DNA of 64,000 bases from Alteromonas portus. Its GTDB lineage: Bacteria; Pseudomonadota; Gammaproteobacteria; Enterobacterales; Alteromonadaceae. Positions 48,788 to 58,323 of the stretch are shown piece after piece. The stretch lies in contig NZ_SWCO01000008.1 in assembly GCF_005117025.1 (NCBI RefSeq), positions 1 to 64,000 of the forward strand, in the 5' to 3' direction. The notes beneath the pieces are model-generated. The model saw only the letters and a program-made list of their open reading frames with translations, had not been told where the DNA came from and did no database searches. The stretch's first letter is position 1; each line of letters opens with the position of its first letter. The position numbers were made by a program, and so were the translations under genes.

Positions 48788-50437
48788 GTGGAACGAGAAT
48801 CGATGGAGTTTGACGTAGTCATCGTCGGTGCCGGCCCAGCTGGATTATCAACTGCTTGTAAGCTTATGCAGCTTGCAAATGAAAAAGACCAAGAGCTAAT
48901 GGTTTGCGTGGTCGAAAAAGGCTCCGAAGTAGGCGCACATATTCTTTCCGGCGCCGTATTCGAGCCGCGCTCGCTTAATGAACTGTTTCCAGATTGGAAA
49001 GAGAAAGGCGCACCACTTAATACACCAGTTACTGAAGACCACATTTACTTACTTAATGATGAAACTTCAGCGAAAAAACTACCTAACGGCATTACACCAA
49101 AAACCATGCATAACGATGGTAACTATATTGTGTCTATGGGTAACGTTAGCCGTTGGCTAGCTGAACAAGCTGAACAGCTAGGCGTTGAGGTGTTCCCCGG
49201 CTTTGCAGCTTCTGAGGTTATTTATAATGAAGATGGTAGTGTTGGCGGTGTGCTTACCGGCGACATGGGGGTGGGTGAAGACGGAGAGCCAAAAGACGGC
49301 TACATGCCGGGCATGGAACTACGTGCTAAATACACTGTTTTTGCAGAAGGCTGTCGCGGACATCTAGGCAAAGAGCTAATTTCTCATTTTAAGCTAGATG
49401 AAGACAGCTCACCGCAGCATTACGCCATTGGCTTTAAAGAAATTTGGGATATTGACCCGGCTAAACATCAGCCAGGTTTAGTAGTACATAGCGCAGGCTG
49501 GCCGCTTGACGATGCTACCGGCGGTAGTTACTTATATCATGCCGAAGATAACCAGGTTTTTGTAGGCTTAATCGTTGACCTTAATTACGATAACCCATAT
49601 CTGAGCCCGTTTGACGAATTCCAACGCTTGAAACACCACCCTGTGTTTAAACAGTACCTTGAAGGCGGTAAACGTGTATCTTATGGCGCACGTGCAATTG
49701 CAAAAGGTGGGTTTAACTCTTTACCTAAAATGACTTTCCCAGGTGGCTTACTGGTAGGCTGTGAAGCAGGCACATTGAATTTTGCTAAAATCAAGGGTAA
49801 CCACACAGCTATGAAGTCAGGCATGCTTGCGGCTGAAAGTATATTTGAGGCCCTATCTGAAAATGCAGAGACTCCAACTAAAGAGCTAACAAGTTTTACT
49901 GAGAAATTTAAGTCTTCGTGGTTATATGATGAGTTATTCCGCTCTCGTAATTTCGGCCCTGCTATTCATAAACTCGGCAATTTCTGGGGTGGTGCTTTCA
50001 ATACGCTAGAGCAAAATATCTTTAACGGTAATTTATTCTTTACCATGAAAGACGAACACAAAGATTATGCACAGCTTAAGGAAGCAAAAGACGCGAAAGA
50101 AATTTCTTATCCAAAGCCGGACGGTGTACTTAGCTTTGATAAATTATCTTCTGTATTTTTGTCGAATACGAATCACGAGGAAGATCAGCCTTGTCACTTA
50201 AAATTAAAAGACCCTTCTATTCCTTTACAGGTTAATTTGCCGAAATTTGCAGAACCCGCACAGCGTTACTGCCCGGCTGGCGTGTATGAAGTAATTGAAG
50301 AGCAAGGTGAAAAGCGGTTCCAAATTAATGCACAAAATTGTGTTCACTGTAAAACGTGTGACATTAAAGATCCGAGCCAGAATATTAAGTGGGTTGTACC
50401 AGAAGGTGCTGGTGGTCCAAATTACCCAAATATGTAA
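48788..50437 (+). CDS. electron transfer flavoprotein-ubiquinone oxidoreductase
   Basis: Membrane-bound ETF-QO, 549 aa, which passes electrons from the EtfAB shuttle to ubiquinone. N-terminal FAD site VVIVGAGPAGLSTACKL, then a long FAD/quinone domain with FAEGCRGHLGKELI. A C-terminal 4Fe-4S segment, YCPAGVYEV ... QINAQNCVHCKTCDIKDPSQNIKW, has the four cysteines needed. Full length. GTG 48788 or ATG 48803 may be used (ribosome site AAGGAG). Divergent from etfBA and probably regulated with it. Confidence 0.95.
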   Translation: MERESMEFDVVIVGAGPAGLSTACKLMQLANEKDQELMVCVVEKGSEVGAHILSGAVFEPRSLNELFPDWKEKGAPLNTPVTEDHIYLLNDETSAKKLPNGITPKTMHNDGNYIVSMGNVSRWLAEQAEQLGVEVFPGFAASEVIYNEDGSVGGVLTGDMGVGEDGEPKDGYMPGMELRAKYTVFAEGCRGHLGKELISHFKLDEDSSPQHYAIGFKEIWDIDPAKHQPGLVVHSAGWPLDDATGGSYLYHAEDNQVFVGLIVDLNYDNPYLSPFDEFQRLKHHPVFKQYLEGGKRVSYGARAIAKGGFNSLPKMTFPGGLLVGCEAGTLNFAKIKGNHTAMKSGMLAAESIFEALSENAETPTKELTSFTEKFKSSWLYDELFRSRNFGPAIHKLGNFWGGAFNTLEQNIFNGNLFFTMKDEHKDYAQLKEAKDAKEISYPKPDGVLSFDKLSSVFLSNTNHEEDQPCHLKLKDPSIPLQVNLPKFAEPAQRYCPAGVYEVIEEQGEKRFQINAQNCVHCKTCDIKDPSQNIKWVVPEGAGGPNYPNM

Positions 50438-50474
50438 TTTACAGTAATTATTGGTTATTTAACTGATATTTTTT

Positions 50475-50503
50475 AAAAGCGAGCTTAGCTCGCTTTTTTT
50501 TTG
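50475..50503 (+). terminator. ETF-QO terminator
   Basis: AAAAGCGAGC, TTA, GCTCGCTTTTTTTTT: short strong stem with a nine-T tract, 38 bases after the stop. Confidence 0.9.
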
Positions 50504-50559
50504 TGCTACTTTTAATTATCATCCCCTTGAAATTAAGTACAACGTATTAAGGTTAATTA

Positions 50560-50958
50560 ATGAACGAATTTATAGATATTTTAACCCATGGAAGACGTTT
50601 ACAAGGTGCAGTTAAGGAATTGAGCATTGAAGAACTTGAACAAGTTCAGGAAAAACTTAGCGGCATTATAGAAAAAAGAAAAGAAAAACAGTTAGAACAA
50701 GAAAAGCTAGAGAAAGAAAAATTAGAGAAGCTAGCGGCAATTAAAAAGCAAATGGAAGAAGCGGGTCTTAACGTAGAAGACTTACAAGCGTTAAGTACAG
50801 ATACCAATAAAAAAGTAGGTAAAAAGCGCCCTATTAAATTTAAGCTTGTTGATAGCAACGGTGAAGAGCACCTATGGACCGGTATTGGTCGCATGCCACG
50901 TGTATATAAAGAGGCGCTAGATAGCGGTAAATCTTTAGACGATTACGCTATTAATTAA
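50560..50958 (+). CDS. H-NS family nucleoid protein
   Basis: H-NS-like DNA-binding protein, 132 aa. The N-terminal half is a long charged coiled coil (about residues 20-72: EELEQVQEKLSGIIEKRKEK and so on) used for oligomerisation. A short linker leads to the C-terminal DNA-binding domain with WTGIGRMPRVYKEALDSGKSLDDYAI, matching the family's TWTGxGRxP hook that reads the minor groove of AT-rich DNA. It would silence horizontally acquired DNA such as the cassette array, though no direct link is shown. Own terminators lie before and after. Confidence 0.92.
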   Translation: MNEFIDILTHGRRLQGAVKELSIEELEQVQEKLSGIIEKRKEKQLEQEKLEKEKLEKLAAIKKQMEEAGLNVEDLQALSTDTNKKVGKKRPIKFKLVDSNGEEHLWTGIGRMPRVYKEALDSGKSLDDYAIN

Positions 50959-50979
50959 TTTAGCAGTTTAATAATAAGA

Positions 50980-51010
50980 TAAGGTCTGTATTTACAGGCC
51001 TTATTTTGTT
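50980..51010 (+). terminator. H-NS gene terminator
   Basis: ATAAGGTCTGT, ATTT, ACAGGCCTTATTTTG: stem of about 10 pairs with one mismatch and a T-rich tail, 22 bases after the stop. Confidence 0.75.
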
Positions 51011-51061
51011 TTATAGCAAATTCAACAACACCATAGCGCTATTTCATTGGAAAAGTAAATT

Positions 51062-51841
51062 GTGAAGTTAAACTACAAACTTTCGAAATGTAATTCTACG
51101 TTTCCTTGGCTTATTTTAATTCATGGCCTTTTTGGCAATGCTGATAACTTGGCCGGCATTAAACGTTATTTTGAGTCTAACTTTAATATTGTTAGCGTTG
51201 ACCTGCCAGACCACGGTGAGTCGCCTTGGACTTCGTCATTTTCTATGTCAGATGCTGCAGAAGCGATATTTGACATTATGCAATCATTAAATATAGAAAA
51301 GACCGCGGTTTTAGGTCACTCCCTTGGTGGTAAAGTGGCAATGAAGCTTGCGTTGAATCATGGTGACAAAATATCTCATTTAATTGTCGCAGACATTGCC
51401 CCTGTCAGTTATGACCATAGCCATCAAGCTGTATTTGACGGGCTTAACGCTGTCCCTTTGAACAGTATTCAAAGCAGGAAAGATGCGGAAAAGGAAATGG
51501 CCGCACACGTCAAAGAGCCGGGCGTTCGACAGTTTCTATTAAAGAGCCTTTATCAAGATGAGAGCGGAGCATGGAAGTGGCGATTTAATGTAGCTGGCCT
51601 TATTGCAAGTTATTCGCACATTATTGATTGGGAACAAACAAATCAAACCTTTGATGGCGTAACCTTGTTTATTAAGGGTAGCGAATCTGACTACATCACT
51701 CCGGCTTATCGCAACGACATTACTCGTTACTTCCCTAAGGCAAAAGCACATATAATTGAAGGAACGGGGCACTGGTTACACGCTGAAAAGCCAGGGGCAT
51801 TTAATGCCATTGTAGAAAGAACGCTCAATAAAACGGCCTGA
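51062..51841 (+). CDS. alpha/beta hydrolase, YbfF-like esterase
   Basis: Cytosolic esterase of the YbfF family, 259 aa. Oxyanion segment LIHGLFGNADNLAGIKRYF, nucleophile S87 in LGHSLGGKVAMKLAL, Asp in the SESDYITPAYR stretch and the catalytic His in IEGTGHWLHAEKPGAF, so the triad is complete. E. coli YbfF hydrolyses short acyl and acyl-CoA esters; its true substrate is not fixed. GTG start at 51062. The order ybfF, DUF2788, fldA, then fur further on is a conserved neighbourhood in gammaproteobacteria. Confidence 0.92.
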   Translation: MKLNYKLSKCNSTFPWLILIHGLFGNADNLAGIKRYFESNFNIVSVDLPDHGESPWTSSFSMSDAAEAIFDIMQSLNIEKTAVLGHSLGGKVAMKLALNHGDKISHLIVADIAPVSYDHSHQAVFDGLNAVPLNSIQSRKDAEKEMAAHVKEPGVRQFLLKSLYQDESGAWKWRFNVAGLIASYSHIIDWEQTNQTFDGVTLFIKGSESDYITPAYRNDITRYFPKAKAHIIEGTGHWLHAEKPGAFNAIVERTLNKTA

Positions 51842-51965
51842 TGATAGATATTTCTCACTCAATGAGATGAGAATGACTATTATTACATATTTTTGAACGT
51901 TTTAGGCTCTTACAGGCGTATATACTGTGATATAGTTGCGCCAGATTTTTTTAAGTAACAACACT

Positions 51966-52184
51966 ATGCTTGCAGAAAATTACGAACTCATTGAGTCCAT
52001 CATGCTGTATGGCGGCCTATCTATCCTTTTTGGGTTAATGGGTTTTGCTGTGCACGATGTATTGCGTAAGAACGATGTTCCACTTATTGGACGAGTGGTA
52101 ACGTACGGTGTGCTTGGTTTAGGCGCACTGGGATTTCTTGCGAAAGGCATTATTGAATGGTTTTGGCTAAGCACAGGCGTTTAA
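51966..52184 (+). CDS. DUF2788 membrane protein, 72 aa
   Basis: Small two-helix inner-membrane protein, with helices about residues 8-28 and 41-62 separated by VLRKNDVPLIGRVVTY. ATG 51966 is chosen (MLAENYELIE); a TTG-started frame from 51936 would add residues without family support. It is a regular neighbour of ybfF and fldA in related genomes, function unknown. The flavodoxin gene starts 27 bases after its stop, likely same transcript. Confidence 0.85.
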   Translation: MLAENYELIESIMLYGGLSILFGLMGFAVHDVLRKNDVPLIGRVVTYGVLGLGALGFLAKGIIEWFWLSTGV

Positions 52185-52210
52185 TTAGTAACGATTAATA
52201 GAGGTTAGAT

Positions 52211-52735
52211 ATGGCAAGCGTTGGCCTATTTTTCGGAAGTGACACGGGTAACACCGAACATGTTGCGAAAATGATCCAGAAGGAATTGGGTAAACAGCTA
52301 ATTGATGTAAAAGACATTGCCAAAAGCAGTAAAGAAGACATCGCTGAATTTGATTTGCTTATCTTTGGTATCCCTACGTGGTACTACGGCGAAGCACAAT
52401 GCGACTGGGATGACTTCTTCCCTGAACTTGAGCAAATTGATTTCAACGACAAGCTAGTTGCCATTTTTGGTTGTGGTGACCAAGAAGACTACGCGGAATA
52501 CTTCTTAGACGCGATGGGCATGGTGCGTGACATCGTGGAAGCAAAAGGCGCTATCTTAGTGGGTCAGTGGTCTACTGATGGCTATGACTTTGAAGCGTCT
52601 AAAGGCATGGCTGACGACAATCACTTTGTAGGTCTGGGTATCGACGAAGACCGTCAGCCAGAACTAACAGACTCTCGCGTAAAAGCTTGGTGTAAGCAAA
52701 TTCACGACGAGCTATGCTTGGCTGAGCTTGCGTAG
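52211..52735 (+). CDS. fldA: flavodoxin
   Basis: FMN-binding electron carrier, 174 aa, long-chain type. The FMN phosphate loop is FGSDTGNTEHVAK (about residues 9-21), the isoalloxazine-stacking Trp/Tyr contacts lie in IPTWYYGEAQCDWDDFF and FGCGDQEDYAEYF, and the family-specific long loop insert is kept (SKGMADDNHFVGLGIDED). It passes low-potential electrons to reductases such as MetH activation and isoprenoid enzymes; iron limitation often induces it through Fur, encoded 2.4 kb downstream. Confidence 0.97.
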   Translation: MASVGLFFGSDTGNTEHVAKMIQKELGKQLIDVKDIAKSSKEDIAEFDLLIFGIPTWYYGEAQCDWDDFFPELEQIDFNDKLVAIFGCGDQEDYAEYFLDAMGMVRDIVEAKGAILVGQWSTDGYDFEASKGMADDNHFVGLGIDEDRQPELTDSRVKAWCKQIHDELCLAELA

Positions 52736-52757
52736 ATAAAGCGTATAGTCAGAAAAT

Positions 52758-52788
52758 AAAAAACCGCTCTTTAGAGAGCGGTTTTTTG
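52758..52788. terminator. bidirectional stem-loop terminator
   Basis: AAAAACCGCTCT, TT, AGAGAGCGGTTTTTT: A-run and T-run on both sides. Shared by fldA (+) and the convergent chemoreceptor gene (-). Confidence 0.92.
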
Positions 52789-52837
52789 TTAGTAAGTGTC
52801 TAATAATCCAACGTTAATTATCGCTGTTCAATTACCT

Positions 52838-54844
52838 CTACAAGTGAAAGCGCTCTACAGCTTTTCTTAAGGTTTCGGTTTGGGCGTCTAGCATCATGGT
52901 AGACTCATTCGACTGTCTTGTACTTTGAGCGCTTGAGTCTGCCAGTGCAACTATTCGATTTAGGCTTGTCGCCACATCACCTAACAACACGTCTTGTTGC
53001 TCTGTGTCTTCAACAATGTGTTCATTAATATCGCTCAATCGCTCAATAATTTCGCGGATGCTATTTACTTGCTCAGACACTTGCTGAGTTATCACTACCC
53101 CTTCCTGAGCTTGCTCGCGACCCGCATTGATAGCCTTTACAGCTTGTGCTGCATCTTTTTGTAGATTGCCAATCATCTGCTCAATTTCTTCTGTAGAGTC
53201 ATGTGTACGGTTGGCCAGAGTTCGAACTTCGTCTGCAACAACAGCGAATCCCCTCCCCTGTTCGCCGGCCCTCGCCGCTTCAATTGCGGCGTTTAGTGCC
53301 AACAAATTAGTCTGCTCTGCAATGGTTTTTATAACGTCTAAAATACTGCCGATACTACGCGAATTGTCGTCCAAACGGCCGATGACTTGGGCTGATGACT
53401 CGGCCTGTTTAGCTTGGTTGCTTACTTGCTCACTGCTTTTTTGTACAAGGTGACCTATATCGGTGCTTTGTTTAGTAATGGTACGTAGCGCATCCATCGC
53501 TTCATTAATTTGAGCAAGGTTGCTTCGGCTCTTGTCTTGGACATTTTGGGTATTAGTGGAGGTAACGGTAACTTGCTCTCGTTGTTTATCTACCTCAGAC
53601 AAACTTTTATTACCAAGTTCTACACTTTCTTTAGTAATCTCAATCAAACGCTTCTCTTGCTCAAGAATATTACCCACTAATTCTCGTAAGCTGTCTGTTA
53701 AACTGTTCACTTTGGCTGAAAGCGCGGAGAATTCATCATTGCCTTCTTCAGGTAATTTAGTGCTGAGATCGCCTTGACTTAACAAGCTTAACCCCTTGTT
53801 AATTCTACCAAGCGGTTTTGAAATACTTCGAGTAACAATGACAGCGAGAAATATAGCTGTAGTAAGGCCTAACACGGCAACAATCATGTTTCGAAGCAAA
53901 TTTTCTTGCACAGATTCAAGAATGGCATTTTGCCCCTCTAGTGACTGTGCTTGAACCGTATCAAACAGCGTATTGATGTCAGTAAGCGCAGTTTGTAATG
54001 CTTGGTTTGCCCGTTTTTGCGCTTGTGCCGCGTTATCTACTTCAGACAATTTTTGGCGTTGCAGCGCAATTAAACCGTTTGTGCCGTTAACTGCGTCTAT
54101 TAATAAATCGTATTGCGCATTAAAGGCCTCAATAGTGCCACCATCATCCACCCCTGTTGCCAATCGATTTACATAATCCTTGTCTACCTGCAAATTACTT
54201 AACTGGTACTCGAGATCTTCAATAATACTTGCACTTTGCGTGGCGTCATTGGATTCAGCTAGCTCAATAAATGAATCGTTCATTGTTAGCAGCTTGTTGT
54301 CGATGGCGGTACCTGCACCGATAAGTGTTTCTATGCTTGGATTATTACCATCTAAATAAGACAGGTCGAGCATTAGTGCGCTCGCTTCATCAGCAGTCAT
54401 CAGGACTTTTTCAAGTTGTGCCGTAAGCGCTTTTTCTACATTCATCCTTTCATCGATTGCTGAATACATTTCAATACTGTCGCTGACATATGCCAGGCTC
54501 ACTTCAACGGCATTTTTAGCTATCGAGTTATTGGGCATAAGCGACTTTAGTCGCGCAAGATCATCGGAAAAGGTAGAGGATAGCGAGTTGAATGTTTGCT
54601 TGTTGGCGTCGAGTTCATCTCTATTTTCTACATGATAACCGTTAGCGGTTATCACCGACAAAGATAAGATTTCTGTTTTAACCTTTACCATGCTGGTCTG
54701 CACCGGCATTTTTTGCTCTACCACATCTTGCGCAGAATCTTTAATACCACTAAGACCAAAATAAGAAAGAATACTAGTAAGTAACAATAAGCAGCCGAAT
54801 AAGCCGAAGCCTAACGTAATTTTATTTATAATTGTTAACCGCAT
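52838..54844 (-). CDS. methyl-accepting chemotaxis protein
   Basis: Chemoreceptor, 668 aa from ATG 54844 (GGAAG upstream); a longer frame starting at 54877 adds an unlikely leader. Topology: an N-terminal helix (about residues 9-30), a large helical periplasmic sensor domain of about 290 residues with coiled-coil character, a second helix near 327-346 ([21 protein letters not shown]), a HAMP domain starting [20 protein letters not shown], and the signalling domain with hairpin tip [38 protein letters not shown]. The ligand is unknown. Transcribed alone. Confidence 0.95.
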   Translation of the reverse strand: MRLTIINKITLGFGLFGCLLLLTSILSYFGLSGIKDSAQDVVEQKMPVQTSMVKVKTEILSLSVITANGYHVENRDELDANKQTFNSLSSTFSDDLARLKSLMPNNSIAKNAVEVSLAYVSDSIEMYSAIDERMNVEKALTAQLEKVLMTADEASALMLDLSYLDGNNPSIETLIGAGTAIDNKLLTMNDSFIELAESNDATQSASIIEDLEYQLSNLQVDKDYVNRLATGVDDGGTIEAFNAQYDLLIDAVNGTNGLIALQRQKLSEVDNAAQAQKRANQALQTALTDINTLFDTVQAQSLEGQNAILESVQENLLRNMIVAVLGLTTAIFLAVIVTRSISKPLGRINKGLSLLSQGDLSTKLPEEGNDEFSALSAKVNSLTDSLRELVGNILEQEKRLIEITKESVELGNKSLSEVDKQREQVTVTSTNTQNVQDKSRSNLAQINEAMDALRTITKQSTDIGHLVQKSSEQVSNQAKQAESSAQVIGRLDDNSRSIGSILDVIKTIAEQTNLLALNAAIEAARAGEQGRGFAVVADEVRTLANRTHDSTEEIEQMIGNLQKDAAQAVKAINAGREQAQEGVVITQQVSEQVNSIREIIERLSDINEHIVEDTEQQDVLLGDVATSLNRIVALADSSAQSTRQSNESTMMLDAQTETLRKAVERFHL

Positions 54845-55157
54845 GGGCACTTCCACTAAAAAACATGCCAAAACCACAATAAAAGAAAGTAACTCTTTAA
54901 GTTTAGTTTAACAGGATGTTAATTCAATACATCAAAAGTTTTATTTATTTTGCTTATTTGTTAGATAAATCGAGTACTTACATTCTGGTCAGGCCACATA
55001 GCACGAGGCCTGCGTCTAAATAGAAAATTTTTCGATATTTTCTTCTTGGGCAAAATTTCGGCGAGAAAACGAAGTTTCCACGGTTTTGCTTTTAAATTGT
55101 TTCAACTTACCTATAATAACCACCAAATACTTTTTCACTCGTTCTTAGTAGGCTGAA

Positions 55158-55586
55158 ATGGATCAAAATAAAGAATTGAAAAAAGCAGGGCTTAAAGTCA
55201 CTCTGCCTCGCCTTAAAATTTTACAAATTCTGCAAGAGCCAGAAAACCAACATATCAGCGCTGAAGACGTTTATAAGATCCTTATCGAACAGGGTGAAGA
55301 GATCGGTCTTGCTACTGTCTATCGCGTATTAAACCAATTTGACGATGCAGGGATTCTAAATCGCCACCATTTCGAAGGTGGAAAATCTGTTTTTGAAATC
55401 AGCCATAAAGATCACCACGACCACCTTGTGTGTTTAAAGTGTGGCAAAGTGATTGAGTTTGAAGACGAAATTATCGAAGAACGCCAAGAGATGATTGCAA
55501 AGCAACACAAGATGAAGCTTACGCATCACAGCCTTTACCTATACGGTGAATGTACAGACGGTAACTGCGACAACGCTCCTGATTAA
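55158..55586 (+). CDS. fur: ferric uptake regulator Fur
   Basis: Iron-responsive repressor, 142 aa. Winged-helix N-terminal part: KKAGLKVTLPRLKILQIL, then ISAEDVYKILIEQGEEIGLATVYRVLNQFDDAGIL (recognition helix GLATVYRVL). The metal-binding C-terminal part has ISHKDHHDHLVCLKCGKVIEFED (H-H-D-H ligands and a CxxC) and a second Cys pair, CTDGNC, close to the end. A TATAAT lies at 55112-55117, about 40 bases before the start. A strong terminator follows. Confidence 0.98.
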   Translation: MDQNKELKKAGLKVTLPRLKILQILQEPENQHISAEDVYKILIEQGEEIGLATVYRVLNQFDDAGILNRHHFEGGKSVFEISHKDHHDHLVCLKCGKVIEFEDEIIEERQEMIAKQHKMKLTHHSLYLYGECTDGNCDNAPD

Positions 55587-55606
55587 AAAAGCAATTTTTG
55601 TTTAAC

Positions 55607-55637
55607 AAAAGGCCCGCTTAGTTAAGCGGGCCTTTTC
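55607..55637. terminator. bidirectional stem-loop terminator
   Basis: AAAAGGCCCGCTTA, GT, TAAGCGGGCCTTTTC: 14-pair stem with A and T flanks. Between fur (+) and the end of the pxp operon (-). Confidence 0.92.
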
Positions 55638-55641
55638 TTTA

Positions 55642-56508
55642 TTAAGCACTAAATTTGTATGCGTGATAAGCCTTAATTGCTTCTTCCCAAACCGGACCTA
55701 CTTCGCCAGCACCAATTGGTTTGCCGTCTACTTCAACGACCGGTGCCACCTCTTTGCTCGAAGAAGTTAACCATACTTCATCTGCATTTAGCAATTCATC
55801 TTTACTAAACCAAGTTTCAGTTACCACTAAGTCAGCTTCTTTAAATGCTTCAATGGCAATGGCACGTGTAATACCAGGAAGCAGTTCATGATTTAATGGC
55901 GGCGTATAAATACACCCGTCTTTCACCATAAATACGTTGCACGAACTTGCCTCGGTTATCATGCCTTCATTGTTGTACAAAATAGTCTCGTTAACACCAG
56001 CATCCACACCTGCTTGATAATGCATGACATTGCCAAGCAAAGAAGTGGATTTAATATGGCAGCGTTGCCATCTTTTATCTTGCTGAAGCGCAACTTTGAA
56101 AGGCTTTGCATCCGCTTTTGTAGTGGGCTGAGGCGGTGCTATTTCAAAGGCGAAGCCAAATACTGTAGGCGCTATATTCTTGGGGTATGCATGAAAACGC
56201 TTTGTATCGGTGCCTCGACTCACATGGAAATAAACGCCTATATTTCCACTTTCAATAAATGCTCTGTTTTTCTCAACCAAGCTAGACAAAATGTCTTGCC
56301 ATTCATCTGCTGTATAAGGGTTGGCGATTTCAATGGCTTTAAGGCCTTGTGACATACGGGAAGTGTGGCCATTGAAACCTACCGCTTTGCCAGTATAGGT
56401 GGGAATAACTTCATAAATACCATCACCAAAAAGAAAGCCTCTGTCCATCGGAGAAATCTTTGCCTCAGAAAGAGGCATATACTCACCGTTTAAAAACGCA
56501 ATTGTCAC
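55642..56508 (-). CDS. D-amino-acid transaminase-like class IV aminotransferase
   Basis: Fold-type IV PLP enzyme related to D-alanine transaminase and branched-chain aminotransferases, 288 aa. MDRGFLFGDGIYEVIP (about residues 21-36) is the N-terminal family motif. The PLP lysine is expected in the RCHIKSTSLLGNVMHYQAG region, and the Glu in ITEASSCNVFMV binds the ring nitrogen. It interconverts D-Ala or D-Glu and keto acids, or acts on a related amino acid. GTG start at 56508, overlapping the pxpC stop by four bases (GTGA), so it belongs to the pxp operon. That link is discussed as a finding. Confidence 0.88.
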   Translation of the reverse strand: MTIAFLNGEYMPLSEAKISPMDRGFLFGDGIYEVIPTYTGKAVGFNGHTSRMSQGLKAIEIANPYTADEWQDILSSLVEKNRAFIESGNIGVYFHVSRGTDTKRFHAYPKNIAPTVFGFAFEIAPPQPTTKADAKPFKVALQQDKRWQRCHIKSTSLLGNVMHYQAGVDAGVNETILYNNEGMITEASSCNVFMVKDGCIYTPPLNHELLPGITRAIAIEAFKEADLVVTETWFSKDELLNADEVWLTSSSKEVAPVVEVDGKPIGAGEVGPVWEEAIKAYHAYKFSA

Positions 56509-57452
56509 AATATTTCTCCTTGTAATCGGCGACGCCGGCTTGTCATCAGTAGCCAGTCTGCCCTTGCTTCTTCTTCATGTTGAAAAACAAAATTCACTTT
56601 TTCGCCAGGCATAGCTTGAGCCAAGCGACTTATATCGCAGGGGCTTACACAACCAAGTTTTGGATAGCCCCCCAGTGTTTGCCTGTCGCGCATCATTACA
56701 ATAGGCTGTCCATCACCGGGAACTTGAATAGCGCCTAAATGAATTGCTTCAGAGCGCATATTTTCTATATCGGCGGTGACCGGTTCACCAGTAAGCCTAA
56801 ACCCCATGCGATCGATAGCTGAAGAAACCGTATAGCTACTCGTTTCAAAGGTACGCATGGCTACAGTACTAAAACTCGAAAACTGATACCCTGGAATAAC
56901 GCGAATAGACTCTAAGAATCCATAGTCATCGATATGTTGCTGAGGGAGTGTGCGCATTTTAGCGCTGTCTTGGTTTCTAGTGTTAGCTAAAACCTCTATG
57001 CAGTCTCCCTCTTTTAACACGCTTCCCTTGTTATCTAGCCCGCCTAACTGTTCACGAACCACGGTACAAGCACTGCCCACAGCTTTCGGAACCTGCCAGT
57101 TTCCACCAACCGCTAAATAAGCTTTGCAACCAAGTGATGTACTACCAAACGTAATAGTTGCACCTGCCGGTACTTTTTGACTTTGGTATGTTGTTTTTGC
57201 GTTTCCATCTATATCAAGCGAGGGATTCCTGCCAGTTACCGCAATTATACAATCTTCATCGACCCGTAATCGCATTTCACCAATGGCTTCAATGCATGGC
57301 GTGCCATCTAAATTGAAGGCAAGAAAATTGGCCCAGTCATAGGCGTTACTATCCATAGGACCAGATTCACAAAAACCATCCCGTTGTCGCCCTACCCGTC
57401 CGTTATCAATGATAAGGCTAAACAGTCCTTTACTGAGTACTTCAATTCTCAT
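56505..57452 (-). CDS. pxpC: 5-oxoprolinase subunit PxpC
   Basis: KipA/biotin-dependent-carboxyltransferase-like subunit of the ATP-dependent 5-oxoprolinase (PxpABC), 315 aa. Family motifs: LFSLIIDNGRVGRQRDGFCESGPMDSNAYDWANFL at the start, GSACTVVREQLGGLDNKGSVLKEGDC in the middle, and PIVMMRDRQTLGGYPKLGCVSPCDISRLAQAMPG near the C-terminus. The complex opens 5-oxoproline (pyroglutamate) to glutamate. ATG overlaps pxpB's TGA by four bases, and the aminotransferase follows with the same spacing. Confidence 0.94.
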   Translation of the reverse strand: MRIEVLSKGLFSLIIDNGRVGRQRDGFCESGPMDSNAYDWANFLAFNLDGTPCIEAIGEMRLRVDEDCIIAVTGRNPSLDIDGNAKTTYQSQKVPAGATITFGSTSLGCKAYLAVGGNWQVPKAVGSACTVVREQLGGLDNKGSVLKEGDCIEVLANTRNQDSAKMRTLPQQHIDDYGFLESIRVIPGYQFSSFSTVAMRTFETSSYTVSSAIDRMGFRLTGEPVTADIENMRSEAIHLGAIQVPGDGQPIVMMRDRQTLGGYPKLGCVSPCDISRLAQAMPGEKVNFVFQHEEEARADWLLMTSRRRRLQGEIL

Positions 57453-58189
57453 CGTTCAACCTGCAATCCTGCTCTATATTCCTGTTCAGTAACTGAAACA
57501 AACCTAACCTCATCACCTGCTTTTAAACGGGCTTCACTTTGCTCTTTTTTATGAATGAGCATGTCGAATGCCGTAAGCCCCAATAGATTCCATCCTCCAG
57601 GCGATTCACTGGGGTAAACGGCAGTTTGCCTGTCAGCGATTGCGACCGCACCTTTGGGGACTCGTTTGCGCGGTGTTCCTAGTCGCGCACATTTGAGCGC
57701 TTCTGGAATATCGCCCATATAGGCAAAGCCCGGAGAAAACCCCACTGCGTATACTTTATAAGTCGTGCTTGTGTGCAATTCGATAACTTCTTCAATAGAC
57801 AGTGACGTTTTTTTACTCACTACACTCAAATCACTTGCATTAGGTGCACCGTACCAAACGGGAATATCAATCACTGCGCTACTTTCGTTTCCTTTTGCTT
57901 GTGAAGAGTCTGACTGCTGGTATATGTCTTCAGTACTTAAGTTGCTTAGGGCACGGTACACACCGTGGCTATCAATTAATGTCATGTCAAAAACAATTAA
58001 TAAACTGTCGTAGGACGGCACACATTCACGCAGCCAAGCCCACGAATTGCTTCCCTTTTTGCTATCTATCGCTGCCAGCATGTGATGACAAGCGTTATTT
58101 GCGTCATCCAGGTTTGTGCCATCAAAATACAAAATAATGGCGTCTGCACTTGCTGTAACTATTCGCTTAATGCGACCGAAAGCTTGCAT
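57449..58189 (-). CDS. pxpB: 5-oxoprolinase subunit PxpB
   Basis: KipI-type subunit of PxpABC, 246 aa. Late signature VYAVGFSPGFAYMGDIPEALKCARLGTPRKRVPKGAVAIADRQTAVYPSESPGGWNLLG (about residues 151-209), characteristic of PxpB/KipI. N-terminal part is alpha/beta with DAIILYFDGTNLDDANNAC. In the Bacillus pair KipI also inhibits sporulation kinase; here the metabolic role is likelier because pxpA and pxpC flank it. A 134-base gap separates it from pxpA. Confidence 0.93.
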   Translation of the reverse strand: MQAFGRIKRIVTASADAIILYFDGTNLDDANNACHHMLAAIDSKKGSNSWAWLRECVPSYDSLLIVFDMTLIDSHGVYRALSNLSTEDIYQQSDSSQAKGNESSAVIDIPVWYGAPNASDLSVVSKKTSLSIEEVIELHTSTTYKVYAVGFSPGFAYMGDIPEALKCARLGTPRKRVPKGAVAIADRQTAVYPSESPGGWNLLGLTAFDMLIHKKEQSEARLKAGDEVRFVSVTEQEYRAGLQVER

Positions 58190-58323
58190 CTGCTGTCCTT
58201 GTTGTCTTAACGGCCATAACTATTGCTATTGAGCGCTAGATAATAGGTATCTAACACCTGGTACAACAAAGGTTGATAGCCTTTTATATTGTTCTTTTAA
58301 ATTGTGTTTTTAATGAGGCAAAT

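Noticed and set aside
57449..58189. KipI sporulation-kinase inhibitor role for the PxpB-like protein
   Set aside because: No sporulation genes are expected in a gammaproteobacterium, and the gene is flanked by pxpA and pxpC, so the oxoprolinase role is far likelier.
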